From NCBI GenBank assembly GCA_035340095.1, contig DAORGN010000272.1, forward strand, positions 1-5,392: a stretch of 5,392 nt of DNA, read 5' to 3'. The notes under the pieces are model-generated. The model was not told where the DNA came from. It was given only the letters and a program-made list of their open reading frames with translations, and did no database searches. Made by a program: the position numbers and the translations under genes. Numbering within the stretch: the stretch's first letter is position 1; each line of letters opens with the position of its first letter. Source of the DNA: JAEUKA01 sp035340095 (GTDB lineage Bacteria; Myxococcota_A; Polyangia; Palsa-1104; JAEUJZ01). Below are positions 1-5,392 of the stretch, piece after piece.

Positions 1-97
1 TGCATCGTCGCCAAACCAAAAAGTGGCCCAGCGTCCGTTATGTGAACGGTGACTGTTGCGAGGCTGGAGAGGGAATTGCGGGGGGCGAGGCGGGGCG
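1..97. other. Short stretch downstream of sucB, no gene supported
   Basis: Nothing convincing is encoded here. The plus-strand frames give only short fragments ending in stops near positions 43, 52 and 101, none resembling a known C-terminus. On the minus strand a possible ATG lies at 5-3, too close to the edge to test and without a clear ribosome binding site. A small hairpin, CCGTT (35-39) pairing with AACGG (45-49) around a 5-base loop, is present. The nearest T-run on the minus strand comes about a dozen bases later, so I do not call it a terminator. In many bacteria the E3 gene lpd would follow sucB, but it cannot be confirmed here. Confidence 0.5.
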
Positions 98-1318
98 CTA
101 GATGCCGAGCAGGAACTTTTCCGGCGATTCCAGGCGTTCTTTGACCCGGACCAGGAACGAAACGGCTTCTCGACCATCGACGACGCGGTGATCGTAAGAC
201 AGCGCGACGTACATCATCGGACGGATTTCGATGTTGTCGCCGACGGCAATCGGGCGGCGGATGATGTTGTGCATCCCGAGAATTCCGGTCTGCGGCATGT
301 TGAGCAGCGGCGTGCTCATCATCGATCCGTAGACACCACCGTTCGAGATGCTGAACGTTCCCCCCGCGAGATCAGAGAGCTGGAGCTTGTTTTCTTTCGC
401 TTTTTGCGCCAGCTCGGCGATGCCTTTTTCGATGTCTGCGAGGCCGAGCTTGTCGACGCCACGCAGCACCGGCACCACGAGTCCTTTGCCACTGCCGACG
501 GCGATGCCAAAGTCATAGAACTTCTTGTATGCAATCGCGTCGCCGCGCATTTCGGCGTTCAGACCTGGGAATTCGCGCAGCGCTTCGACGCAGGCTTTGA
601 CGAAGAACGACATCAGACCGAGCTTGATGCCGTGCTTTTTGACAAACTCGTCTTGGAACTTGCTCCGCAGCGCCATGATGTAGCTCATGTCGACCTCGTT
701 AAAGGTCGTCAAAATGGCGGCGGTGTGCTGGGCTTCGACGAGCCGTTCGGCAATCCGCTTGCGCAGAGAAGACAGCGTCACAACTTCTTCTGGGCCCGCC
801 GACGAAGGAACAGCGGGGGCCGGGGCCGCTTTGGCGCGCGGTGGGGCGACCTGAACGCTGGCAGCGGCGGTGCTGGGGTCAACGCCTTGCTCGCGCAGCA
901 GCTTGCGGGTATTTGGCGTCAGCTGTGGACGTGCGGGCGGACTGGGGGCAGGCGCAGCGGCTGGCAAAGGCGCAGCGACCGGAGCCGGGGCAGGGGACGG
1001 GACCGCTGCTTTGGCTGGCTCAACAGGGGTCGGTTTTTTTGCTGGCTCGGTGGTGCTTGGCTGAACCTGGCTCGGCTGCGCAGTCGGATCAATCCGTCCA
1101 ATCGACGATCCCACCCGTACCGATGTGCCGACTGGTACGAGCTGTTCGACGAGAACACCCGCACTTGGGGCCGGCAGCGTCACCGTCACTTTGTCGGTTT
1201 CTAGCTCGGCGAGCGGATCATCGACTTTGACCAGCGCACCGACGGGCTTTAGCCACTTGGCAACCACCGCTTCCGAGATCGATTCTCCGAGGGGCGGGAT
1301 GATGAGTTCAATCGACAT
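98..1318 (-). CDS. sucB: Dihydrolipoyllysine-residue succinyltransferase, E2 component of 2-oxoglutarate dehydrogenase
   Basis: This 406-residue protein is the E2 core of the cytoplasmic 2-oxoglutarate dehydrogenase complex. It accepts the succinyl group from E1 on a swinging lipoyl arm and transfers it to CoA. The lipoyl domain fills about residues 1-77, with the lipoylated lysine predicted at K43 in ETDKVTV. A Pro/Ala-rich flexible linker covers about 78-131. A shortened E1/E3-binding segment follows at 132-150 (TPNTRKLLREQGVDPS), but the usual GTG-x-GR-I-x-x-DV half is absent and Ala/Pro sequence takes its place. The acyltransferase core runs from about 178 to 406. It is very close to E. 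coli SucB in wording (AILTTFNEVDMS, LGLMSFFVKA, SISNGGVYGS), which favours succinyl over acetyl specificity. The catalytic histidine is H377 in SYDHRVVDG, with D381. Length matches the family (E. coli about 405). It lies 41 bases after sucA in the same orientation and is surely cotranscribed with it. Confidence 0.97.
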   Translation of the reverse strand: MSIELIIPPLGESISEAVVAKWLKPVGALVKVDDPLAELETDKVTVTLPAPSAGVLVEQLVPVGTSVRVGSSIGRIDPTAQPSQVQPSTTEPAKKPTPVEPAKAAVPSPAPAPVAAPLPAAAPAPSPPARPQLTPNTRKLLREQGVDPSTAAASVQVAPPRAKAAPAPAVPSSAGPEEVVTLSSLRKRIAERLVEAQHTAAILTTFNEVDMSYIMALRSKFQDEFVKKHGIKLGLMSFFVKACVEALREFPGLNAEMRGDAIAYKKFYDFGIAVGSGKGLVVPVLRGVDKLGLADIEKGIAELAQKAKENKLQLSDLAGGTFSISNGGVYGSMMSTPLLNMPQTGILGMHNIIRRPIAVGDNIEIRPMMYVALSYDHRVVDGREAVSFLVRVKERLESPEKFLLGI

Positions 1319-1324
1319 GTCGTT

Positions 1325-1333
1325 TCTTCCTCT
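1325..1333 (-). promoter_or_regulatory. Ribosome binding site of sucB
   Basis: Read on the minus strand this is AGAGGAAGA, with GAGGA about nine bases before the ATG at 1318-1316. It supports that ATG as the start and efficient re-initiation after the sucA stop at 1362-1360. Confidence 0.7.
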
Positions 1334-1359
1334 ATCGGCACGACCGCTTCGTCGTCACA

Positions 1360-4131
1360 TTACGGGGTGGCAAAGGCCTCATCCATCAGCTTTTTGTGCT
1401 CGAGCACATGGGCTTTGTACGAACCCGTGGCCGGGCTGGCGCTCTCGACGCGACTGGCAAACCGGAGCTGCACGTTCGCCGGCAGAAGCGCCAAGAGCCG
1501 TGGCGCAACAAACGACTGCGCACCCATGTTGGCCGGCTCTTCTTGCACCCAAATCATCTCGCGTGCGGAGGGATACTGCACCAGCAGCGCGCTGATGTCC
1601 GGCACCCGGAACGGATAGAGCTGCTCGATGCGGCAGATGGCAGTTTGCCCGTCGCTGCGCCGCTTTCGTTCATCGACCAGATCGTAATAAATCTTGCCCG
1701 TGCAGAGCATGATGCGCTGGACCTTATCGGCGCTGACCTTGGTGTCTTGGAGCACGCACTGAAAACCGCCCTGGCTCAGCTCGGAGATCGGCGACGTCGC
1801 TGCCGGATGGCGCAGCAGGCTCTTGGGCGACATCACGACCAGCGGCTTGCGCCATGGACGCTTGACCTGCCGCCGCAGCAGATGGAAATACTGCGCGGGT
1901 GTCGTCGGATAGGTGACTTGCCAGTTGTCCTCAGCGCAGAGCTGCAAAAAGCGCTCAAAGCGGGCGCTCGAGTGTTCGGGCCCCTGGCCTTCGTACCCGT
2001 GCGGCAGAAGCATCGTCAGGCCCGACAGCCGTCGCCACTTGTCTTCCGCCGAGCTGATGAACTGATCGAGAATCACCTGCGCGCCATTGACAAAATCGCC
2101 AAACTGTGCTTCCCACAGCACCAGCGCGTCAGGATAATCGAGGCTGAAGCCATATTCAAAACCGAGCACCGCCGCTTCCGACAGCAAGCTATCGTGGACC
2201 TGAAATTCTCCGACGGGACCGAGCTTGCTGCTCAGATGGCACAGCGGCGTAAACTTTTCGCCCGTTTTGTAGCTCGTCAGCACCGCATGGCGTTGGCTGA
2301 ACGTGCCGCGACGGGAATCTTGCCCGGTGAGGCGAACCAGTGTGCCCTCGCGCAGCAGGCTGCCAAACGCGAGCAGCTCGGCCATGCCCCAGTCGAGCCC
2401 TTGCTCGCCGCGGCCCATGGCGGCGCGAAGCTGAAGCAGCCGTTCGATTTTCGGGTGGGCCGAAAAGCCAGCGGGGACCGTCGACAGACGCTGCGCCAGA
2501 TCGGCCAAATCGGCCTGCGATACGCTGGTATCGGCATCGGGCACGCTGGCGTCAGGACCCCCGCGATAGCCACGCCACACCCCGTCGCCAGCATTGACCA
2601 CCGGACGTTCGGACGCCGACTTGGCCGCGACGAGTTCCAGCTCCAGCTCGGCCTGCTTGCGCTGCACCATCGCATCGGCTTCGCTTTGTGGCAGCACGCC
2701 GCGCTTGGCCAGCGACTGCGCATAAAGCGATCGCACCGACGACAGCTGATCGATGCGCTGGTACATAAGTGGCTGGGTAAAGCCGGGTTCGTCGGATTCG
2801 TTGTGACCGTAGCGACGGTAACAAACCATGTCGAGCACGACATCGCAGCCAAACTGCCGCTGATAGTCGAGCAGGATCTCGACGGCGTGGATGACCGCTT
2901 CGGGATCGTGTCCGTTGACGTGCAGAATCGGCGCTTGCAACAGCTTCGCGACGTCGGTGCAGTAGCGGGTCGAACGCGAGTCGCTAGGATCGGTGGTAAA
3001 GCCGATCTGGTTGTTTACGATGACGTGGAACGTGCCACCCGTCTGATACGCCGGCAGACCCGACAGACTGAGCGTTTCCGTGACCAGTCCTTGACCCGCG
3101 AACGCCGCGTCGCCGTGGACCAGCACGCCCAAGACTTTGCTTCGTTCGCTGTCGTGTAGCCGCTGCTGCTTGGCGCGGACGCGACCGACGACGACGGGAT
3201 TGACTGCTTCCAGGTGGCTTGGGTTAAACGCCAGCGACAAGTGAATGTTCTGCCCGCTGCGCGTCACAAACTCCGTCGAGTACCCCATGTGGTACTTGAC
3301 GTCGCCGGAACCCATCACTGTTTCGGCCTGAATGTCCTCGAACTCGGCGAACAAGAGCCGTGGCTGCTTGCCCAGCAAGTTCACAAGAACGTTTAGTCGT
3401 CCTCGGTGCGCCATGCCGATGACGGCTTGCGAAAGCCCGCGCTCGCCGGCCAGCTGGAACAAGTAGTCGAGCAGCGGAATCAGCGTCTGCCCACCTTCGA
3501 GAGAAAAGCGCTTGGCCCCGACGTACTTGGTGTGCAGAAACTGCTCTAGAATTTCGGCATCGGCCAGTCGACGCAGGATGTGAATCTGTTCGTCGCGGCT
3601 GTGTGAAAAACGGTTGGTCTGGCCTTCGAGTCGATCCAGGACGAACTGTCGCCGTCGCGGATCGTCGATGTGCATGACCTCAGCGCCGATGCTGCTGCTG
3701 TAGACGGTTTTTAGGTGATCGACAATTGCCGATACCGTCGATCCGTCGGGGATTCCGGCGAGCGTGAGACCGTGCACCGGACGCTGTAGATCGTCGGGGC
3801 CAAGACCATGCGCGCTGGGGTCTAGCTCGGGATTGCCCACCGGGGTGATAAGGCCCAGCGGATCGAGCTGCGCAGCCAAGTGGCCATAGCGACGGAACGC
3901 AGCAACCAAGCTCTGGACCCTGTACGGCAGCGTGTCCGCATGTCCGCTCGTCTGCTTCGGTGCTGTCGCGCCGGTTTGAGAAGCGAAAAACGACGCATCT
4001 CCACTGTCGAGAAGTGCCGCAAAGCTGGGCTCCACTTCCGACGGTGAAGTCTGCGAAAGTTCATACTGTTCATCGAGGTAACGAAGGTTGGCTCCAAGAA
4101 GTCCAACCAGCTTGAGATCCGACGCATTCAT
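1360..4131 (-). CDS. sucA: 2-oxoglutarate dehydrogenase E1 component (thiamine diphosphate-dependent)
   Basis: This 923-residue E1 decarboxylates 2-oxoglutarate on thiamine diphosphate and succinylates the lipoyl arm of SucB, the committed step from 2-oxoglutarate to succinyl-CoA. The N-terminal segment (about 13-42, GANLRYLDEQYE...) matches the E1o peptide that docks on E2. The family block RVQSLVAAFRRYGHLAAQLDPLG is at 71-93. Active-site motifs follow in the expected order: HRGRLNVL (242-249), GDVKYH (276-281), NPSHLEAVNP (303-312), GDAAFAGQG (340-348), the Mg/ThDP-binding NNQIGFTT (373-380) and GHNESDEP (442-449). Transketolase-like C-terminal motifs are GQDSRRGTFSQRHAV (603-617), HGYEGQGPEHSSAR (711-724) and SPKSLLRHP (768-776). 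Length fits E. coli SucA (933). It is the plain E1 form, not the actinobacterial fusion with an E2 domain. The ATG at 4131 places the docking motif at the usual distance from the N-terminus, although its Shine-Dalgarno is weak (a GAG about ten bases upstream). First gene of the sucA-sucB operon. Confidence 0.98.
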   Translation of the reverse strand: MNASDLKLVGLLGANLRYLDEQYELSQTSPSEVEPSFAALLDSGDASFFASQTGATAPKQTSGHADTLPYRVQSLVAAFRRYGHLAAQLDPLGLITPVGNPELDPSAHGLGPDDLQRPVHGLTLAGIPDGSTVSAIVDHLKTVYSSSIGAEVMHIDDPRRRQFVLDRLEGQTNRFSHSRDEQIHILRRLADAEILEQFLHTKYVGAKRFSLEGGQTLIPLLDYLFQLAGERGLSQAVIGMAHRGRLNVLVNLLGKQPRLLFAEFEDIQAETVMGSGDVKYHMGYSTEFVTRSGQNIHLSLAFNPSHLEAVNPVVVGRVRAKQQRLHDSERSKVLGVLVHGDAAFAGQGLVTETLSLSGLPAYQTGGTFHVIVNNQIGFTTDPSDSRSTRYCTDVAKLLQAPILHVNGHDPEAVIHAVEILLDYQRQFGCDVVLDMVCYRRYGHNESDEPGFTQPLMYQRIDQLSSVRSLYAQSLAKRGVLPQSEADAMVQRKQAELELELVAAKSASERPVVNAGDGVWRGYRGGPDASVPDADTSVSQADLADLAQRLSTVPAGFSAHPKIERLLQLRAAMGRGEQGLDWGMAELLAFGSLLREGTLVRLTGQDSRRGTFSQRHAVLTSYKTGEKFTPLCHLSSKLGPVGEFQVHDSLLSEAAVLGFEYGFSLDYPDALVLWEAQFGDFVNGAQVILDQFISSAEDKWRRLSGLTMLLPHGYEGQGPEHSSARFERFLQLCAEDNWQVTYPTTPAQYFHLLRRQVKRPWRKPLVVMSPKSLLRHPAATSPISELSQGGFQCVLQDTKVSADKVQRIMLCTGKIYYDLVDERKRRSDGQTAICRIEQLYPFRVPDISALLVQYPSAREMIWVQEEPANMGAQSFVAPRLLALLPANVQLRFASRVESASPATGSYKAHVLEHKKLMDEAFATP

Positions 4132-4176
4132 CGTGAATTTGCTCGCACGGGACGCCCCCGCGATTCTGTCTGAATG

Positions 4177-4195
4177 TTCCGAAGAATACTCGGAA
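4177..4195. repeat. Perfect inverted repeat spanning the putative sucA -10, candidate operator
   Basis: TTCCGA (4177-4182) and its exact complement TCGGAA (4190-4195) flank a 7-base spacer. The candidate sucA -10 hexamer (4183-4188) lies inside that spacer and the predicted start site lies at the edge of the left arm. A protein dimer bound here would block RNA polymerase, as expected of a repressor operator. I do not recognise the motif as the site of a named regulator. As RNA it could form only a short hairpin and has no T-tract, so a terminator is unlikely. Confidence 0.45.
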
Positions 4196-4211
4196 GGGGG
4201 TCGCGGGTAAA
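4183..4211 (-). promoter_or_regulatory. Candidate sigma70-type promoter of the sucAB operon
   Basis: On the minus strand a TTTACC -35 element (4211-4206, four of six matches to TTGACA) and a TATTCT -10 element (4188-4183, four of six to TATAAT) are separated by exactly 17 bases. Transcription would begin near 4176, giving a leader of about 45 bases before the sucA ATG. The hexamers are only moderate matches, so the call also leans on spacing, position and the repeats around it. Confidence 0.4.
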
Positions 4212-4213
4212 CG

Positions 4214-4254
4214 CCTAGGCCGTTCTTCTTTGTCAGATGCCGACCTAGGCCGTT
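4214..4254. repeat. Pair of 11-base direct repeats, 30 bases apart, upstream of sucA
   Basis: CCTAGGCCGTT occurs at 4214-4224 and again at 4244-4254, identical in both copies and exactly 30 bases start to start, close to three helical turns. Each copy contains the palindrome CCTAGG. Similarity continues loosely to the right, where both are followed by a TTGTC/TTTGTC and GCCG. Copy 1 ends two bases from the candidate sucA -35 element, so the pair lies where an activator or upstream regulator of sucAB would bind. It could equally serve the divergent DUF420 gene. Confidence 0.5.
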
Positions 4255-4386
4255 TTGTCGCCGCGGTTTTGAACCGGCCCATCACCGTGATTTTTCGACG
4301 GAGACACTTGTTTTTCTCCGCCGCTTCGATCCACACTGCGCGCCCGCAAGGCCAAATGCCCGTCGACCATCCAATTGTGGCCTTGC

Positions 4387-4392
4387 AGGAGG
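4387..4392 (+). promoter_or_regulatory. Ribosome binding site fixing the GTG start of the DUF420 gene
   Basis: AGGAGG is a full Shine-Dalgarno match placed six bases before the GTG at 4399. It decides that GTG over the in-frame TTG at 4375, which lies upstream of the site and would add eight unlikely residues. Confidence 0.85.
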
Positions 4393-4398
4393 ACTGCT

Positions 4399-4833
4399 GT
4401 GCCCGCAAACGATCCGCAAACTTTCGGAGACACCCTGGCCGCGGTAAACGCTGGTTTGAACAGCCTAAGCGCGGTCTTTCTGCTCGCTGGTTATGGTTTT
4501 GCCAAAGCGCACAAGCCGGCTGCACACAAAAAGTGCATGTTTGCCGCGCTCGTCGTTTCGGCGGTGTTTTTGGCCTGCTACCTAACACGTTTTTATCTGA
4601 CCGGGGCGCATCGCTACAGCGGCGACGGTCTGATGCGCATCGTCTATTTTGGGCTGCTGTTTTCCCACATGACGCTGGCGGCAGCGGTTCCGCCTCTCGC
4701 ACTGCGGGCGGTGTGGTTGGCGTGGAAAGGCCGGATCGATGACCACCGCAAGATCGTCCGCTATGCCTGGCCGGTGTGGCTGTATGTCTCGGTGACGGGC
4801 GTGCTTGTGTACCTTCTACTGTATAAGCTGTAG
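4399..4833 (+). CDS. DUF420 family integral membrane protein, probable haem-copper oxidase biogenesis factor (CtaM-like)
   Basis: This is a 144-residue protein with four predicted membrane helices, at about residues 16-34, 48-68, 81-103 and 124-142. Its pattern matches DUF420: an early LNSLSAVFLLAGY helix, AHKKCM (42-47) before helix 2, YLTRF at the end of helix 2, FSHMTLA (88-94) in helix 3, DDHRKIVRYAWPVWLYVSVTG (115-135 in part) leading into helix 4. The conserved histidines H43, H90 and H116 are present. Known for the family: the Staphylococcus aureus member CtaM is needed for an active aa3-type oxidase, and DUF420 genes often lie near cytochrome oxidase or haem genes. The role here is inferred from that, and no oxidase gene is in view. 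It starts at GTG and is transcribed away from sucAB, so it may share control with the TCA operon. No signal peptide is seen beyond the first helix. Confidence 0.85.
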   Translation: MPANDPQTFGDTLAAVNAGLNSLSAVFLLAGYGFAKAHKPAAHKKCMFAALVVSAVFLACYLTRFYLTGAHRYSGDGLMRIVYFGLLFSHMTLAAAVPPLALRAVWLAWKGRIDDHRKIVRYAWPVWLYVSVTGVLVYLLLYKL

Positions 4834-4892
4834 TCTCGCTTGTGCCCGGCGGGCCGCGCCATGTAGTCGACGGAACGCGGACAATTCGCACA

Positions 4893-4921
4893 TTGACCGT
4901 CTTTCCCGAGGGTGGGAAAAT
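4893..4921 (+). promoter_or_regulatory. Candidate promoter of the kinase gene
   Basis: TTGACC (4893-4898, five of six matches to TTGACA) and GAAAAT (4916-4921, four of six to TATAAT) are separated by 17 bases. A transcript would start near 4928, with a leader of about 50 bases before the kinase ATG. No strong terminator lies between the DUF420 gene and this point. The only hairpin is GCCC/GGGC at 4844-4854, with no T-run, so read-through from the upstream gene is possible too. Confidence 0.4.
4902..4919. repeat. Perfect inverted repeat between the -35 and -10 of the kinase promoter
   Basis: TTTCCC (4902-4907) and GGGAAA (4914-4919) form exact arms around a 6-base spacer. The dyad fills the spacer of the candidate kinase promoter and overlaps its -10, the classical position for a repressor. 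If transcribed from farther upstream it would instead form a hairpin in the leader and cover the GAGG at 4908-4911 in its loop. Confidence 0.4.
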
Positions 4922-4979
4922 GAGTAGTAAGCGCCACGGCATTTTCGCTGGCACTTAGAGACTCTTTTCAGAGAAAAAC

Positions 4980-5392
4980 ATGGCGACGCTCGAAGAGAAT
5001 TCGGTAGTTGGCCCCTACCGAATCATTCGCAAGCTGGGGCAGGGCGGGATGGGGTCGGTGTACGAAGCGCTGCACCAGACGCTGGGCCGTCACGTTGCAA
5101 TCAAAGTCCTTCACCCCGAGGTGGCCCGCAACGAAGAGTTTGCGCTGCGTTTTGCCAACGAGGCGCGGGCGAGCAACATCGTCGACCATCCCGACGTGGT
5201 GCAAATCACCGATCATGGCTCACTGCCCGACGGAATTCCGTACATCGTGATGGAATACCTCAAAGGCGAATCGCTCGGGCATCGCATCGAGCACCTCGGC
5301 GGTCCGATGAACCCGTCGGAAGTCGCGTATATCGCGCTGCAAGTCGCCGACGTCCTGGCCGCCGCCCACATCAAAGGAATCATTCACAGAGA
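4980..5392 (+). CDS. PknB-type serine/threonine protein kinase, N-terminal part (runs off the window)
   Basis: This is an open frame of 137 codons with its 3' end beyond the window. It encodes the N-lobe and the start of the C-lobe of a bacterial Hanks-type kinase, which phosphorylates Ser/Thr on target proteins. Visible elements are the glycine-rich ATP loop GQGGMGSVY (20-28), the ATP-binding lysine K42 in VAIK, the helix-C glutamate E61 in FANEARA, the hinge MEYLKGESL (91-99), and the beginning of the catalytic loop GIIHR (133-137), where the next codon begins GA as expected for the HRD aspartate. All key residues seen so far are intact, so an active kinase is likely. An in-frame TAG at 4956-4958 with no other start codon after it makes the ATG at 4980 the only reasonable start, despite a weak purine-rich ribosome site (AGAGA, 4970-4974). 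Many such kinases carry membrane, PASTA, TPR or other C-terminal domains. Which one applies here cannot be seen. Confidence 0.93.
   Translation, partial: MATLEENSVVGPYRIIRKLGQGGMGSVYEALHQTLGRHVAIKVLHPEVARNEEFALRFANEARASNIVDHPDVVQITDHGSLPDGIPYIVMEYLKGESLGHRIEHLGGPMNPSEVAYIALQVADVLAAAHIKGIIHR

Larger units (their letters stand above)
4132..4398. promoter_or_regulatory. Divergent intergenic control region between sucA and the DUF420 gene
   Basis: This 267-base region must hold promoters for both flanking genes. The sucA side has the candidate promoter, dyad and direct repeats listed separately. For the plus-strand gene the best -35-like element is TTGTCA (4230-4235, five of six), followed after 17 bases by a poor -10, TTTTGT (4253-4258). 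That reading places the second direct repeat mostly inside the spacer. Small inverted repeats occur at CGGTT/AACCG (4264-4268 and 4272-4276) and CGGAG/CTCCG around 4299-4320. None has a T-tract positioned as in a terminator. No open frame here has a plausible protein. Confidence 0.5.

Noticed and set aside
56..1204. Plus-strand open frame (382 codons) antisense to sucB
   Set aside because: It lies opposite a well-conserved sucB, its product is extremely Arg/Gly-rich without family resemblance, and it is best seen as a shadow of the sucB codon pattern.
1396..3159. Long plus-strand open frame (587 codons) antisense to sucA
   Set aside because: It mirrors the codons of a certain sucA, is rich in Arg, His, Gln and Ala with no recognisable domain, and long antisense frames are common in GC-rich genes.
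4248..4279. GGCCG/CGGCC outer stem and CGGTT/AACCG inner stem as a leader riboswitch for the DUF420 gene
   Set aside because: The two stems compete for bases 4275-4276 and match no known riboswitch pattern. Short GC complementarity is expected in such DNA.
4280..4296. ATCA-CCG-TGAT followed by a short T-run as a terminator in the divergent region
   Set aside because: The stem is four weak pairs with a 3-base loop, and no gene on the plus strand ends upstream of it.
4230..4742. Plus-strand open frame (170 codons) overlapping the DUF420 gene in another frame
   Set aside because: The DUF420 frame has a full ribosome binding site, membrane helices and conserved histidines. This frame has none of these.
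4844..4854. GCCC-GGC-GGGC hairpin just after the DUF420 stop as a terminator
   Set aside because: The stem is four base pairs with a 3-base loop and no T-tract follows, so a rho-independent terminator is not supported.
4070..4954. Minus-strand open frame (294 codons) crossing the sucA start, the control region and the DUF420 gene
   Set aside because: Its product is an Arg/Pro/Cys-rich mixture with no motif, it overlaps two solid genes, and nothing supports its start.
4949..4966. TGGCAC resembling the -24 half of a sigma54 promoter before the kinase
   Set aside because: The expected -12 TTGCA-like half is missing at the right distance (GACTC is found instead).

Overview
This GC-rich bacterial window carries four protein genes, all recognisable by family. 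The guess at lineage is a Myxococcota (Polyangia-like, formerly deltaproteobacterial) or similar predatory/soil bacterium. It rests on the PknB-type Ser/Thr kinase, whose wording (LPDGIPYIVMEYLKGESL, RFANEARASNIV) resembles the many such kinases of that phylum, and on a DUF420 membrane protein beside central-metabolism genes. This is inference from protein style only, and no taxonomic marker is present.

Left part (98-4131, minus strand): a two-gene operon, sucA followed by sucB, encodes the E1 and E2 components of the 2-oxoglutarate dehydrogenase complex of the TCA cycle. SucA decarboxylates 2-oxoglutarate on thiamine diphosphate. SucB carries the succinyl group on a lipoyl arm and passes it to CoA. 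Only 41 bases separate the genes, and sucB has a good Shine-Dalgarno. The usual third partner, the E3 gene lpd, is not visible in the 97 bases left after sucB. SucB looks odd: its E1/E3-binding (PSBD) domain retains its first helix, but the usual glycine-rich loop and second half are replaced by Ala/Pro linker.

Middle (4132-4398): a 267-base divergent control region. It holds a plausible sigma70-type promoter for sucA, a perfect 6-7-6 dyad whose spacer contains the -10 element, and two 11-base direct repeats set exactly 30 bases apart just upstream of the -35.

Right part (4399-5392, plus strand): a 144-residue four-helix DUF420 membrane protein, a family linked to haem-copper oxidase biogenesis, starts at GTG behind a perfect AGGAGG. 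After a 146-base gap with a candidate promoter that again carries a dyad, the N-terminal 137 residues of a Ser/Thr protein kinase run off the window edge just inside the HRD catalytic loop.

Together the window is mostly ordinary aerobic energy metabolism. The points worth a second look are the regulatory architecture of the two promoters, the degenerate PSBD of SucB, and the divergent pairing of a TCA-cycle operon with a possible oxidase-assembly factor. I see no mobile element, CRISPR array, RNA gene or clearly novel system.
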